A stretch of 64,000 nucleotides of DNA from assembly GCF_001426865.1 (NCBI RefSeq), contig NZ_LMFO01000012.1:249086-313085 (forward strand), given 5' to 3'. The notes beneath the pieces are model-generated. The model made no database searches and was not told the DNA's origin. It worked only from the letters and a program-made list of their open reading frames with translations. How positions within the stretch are numbered: position 1 is the first letter of the stretch; each line of letters begins with the position of its first letter. This document shows positions 63,969 to 64,000 of this stretch, one piece after another. The translations under genes and the position numbers were made by a program. This stretch comes from Paenibacillus sp. Root52 (GTDB lineage Bacteria; Bacillota; Bacilli; Paenibacillales; Paenibacillaceae).

Positions 63969-64000
63969 ATGGCAAAAGCAAAAGGCAAAAAGACGGCTGC
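63969..64000 (+). CDS. Start of a gene cut by the window edge
   Basis: ATG 63969 after TGGGGAATCCAGG; only MAKAKGKKTA is visible, a basic N-terminus. Too short to name. Confidence 0.5.
   Translation, partial: MAKAKGKKTA

Overview
The window reads as a chromosomal segment of a low-to-mid GC, spore-forming Firmicute, most likely Paenibacillus or a close relative. The grounds are the ylmG-ylmH-divIVA-(T-box)-ileS-yteA-lspA-rluD order, a PyrR-attenuated pyr operon, strong AGGAGG ribosome sites, frequent TTG/GTG starts, two YjcZ-type sporulation miniproteins, a YteA-type protein and a NucB-type nuclease. Genus is inferred from gene content only.

Layout. 1-9000: division and translation cluster (ylmG end, ylmH, divIVA, T-box plus an 85-bp tandem hairpin array, a type-2-like ileS, a DUF5665-like gene, yteA, lspA, rluD). 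9096-10349: LL-diaminopimelate aminotransferase. 10535-14123: compact membrane operon (UbiA-type prenyltransferase, HAD phosphatase, two overlapping SMR-like proteins, polytopic membrane protein) that looks like a polyprenyl-phosphate sugar pathway. 14439-23933: pyr operon pyrR-B-C-carA-carB-F-E, without pyrP, pyrK or pyrD, and with two unexplained inverted-repeat elements between genes. 24205-31489: five-gene MacB/FtsX-like transport operon with a HlyD-type lipoprotein and a solute-binding lipoprotein. 31652-32089: a 54-codon orphan gene and two CAT-anticodon tRNAs. 32232-41179: small membrane or hypothetical proteins, a MidA-like methyltransferase with TPR tail, nitrilase homologue, YjcZ miniprotein, DUF1904, a LOV-domain histidine kinase, an SOS-box nuclease and a GSP17M-like stress protein. 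41455-49147: tRNA-Leu, M16C metallopeptidase, ung, LOG-family protein, second YjcZ miniprotein, GDPD. 49391-53366: Fur-box siderophore permease pair plus ABC exporter. 53754-57764: manganese catalase, DUF3889, a two-gene SOS-type operon, DUF3892, GNAT. 58116-60592: tRNA-Val with a large serine recombinase and tRNA-derived att remnants, a small integrated element. 60634-63866: lipoprotein and secreted M1 peptidase; a new gene starts at the right edge.

Most promising for follow-up: the three-copy GTTCAAAAAG terminal-inverted-repeat family, the 212-bp palindrome between pyrC and carA, the 85-bp hairpin array in the ileS leader, the prenyltransferase/HAD/SMR-pair operon, the LexA-like boxes at a nuclease gene and at an unknown two-gene operon, the 15-codon coupled leader ORF of the siderophore operon, and the serine-recombinase element at tRNA-Val. 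No CRISPR array, rRNA or complete insertion sequence was seen.
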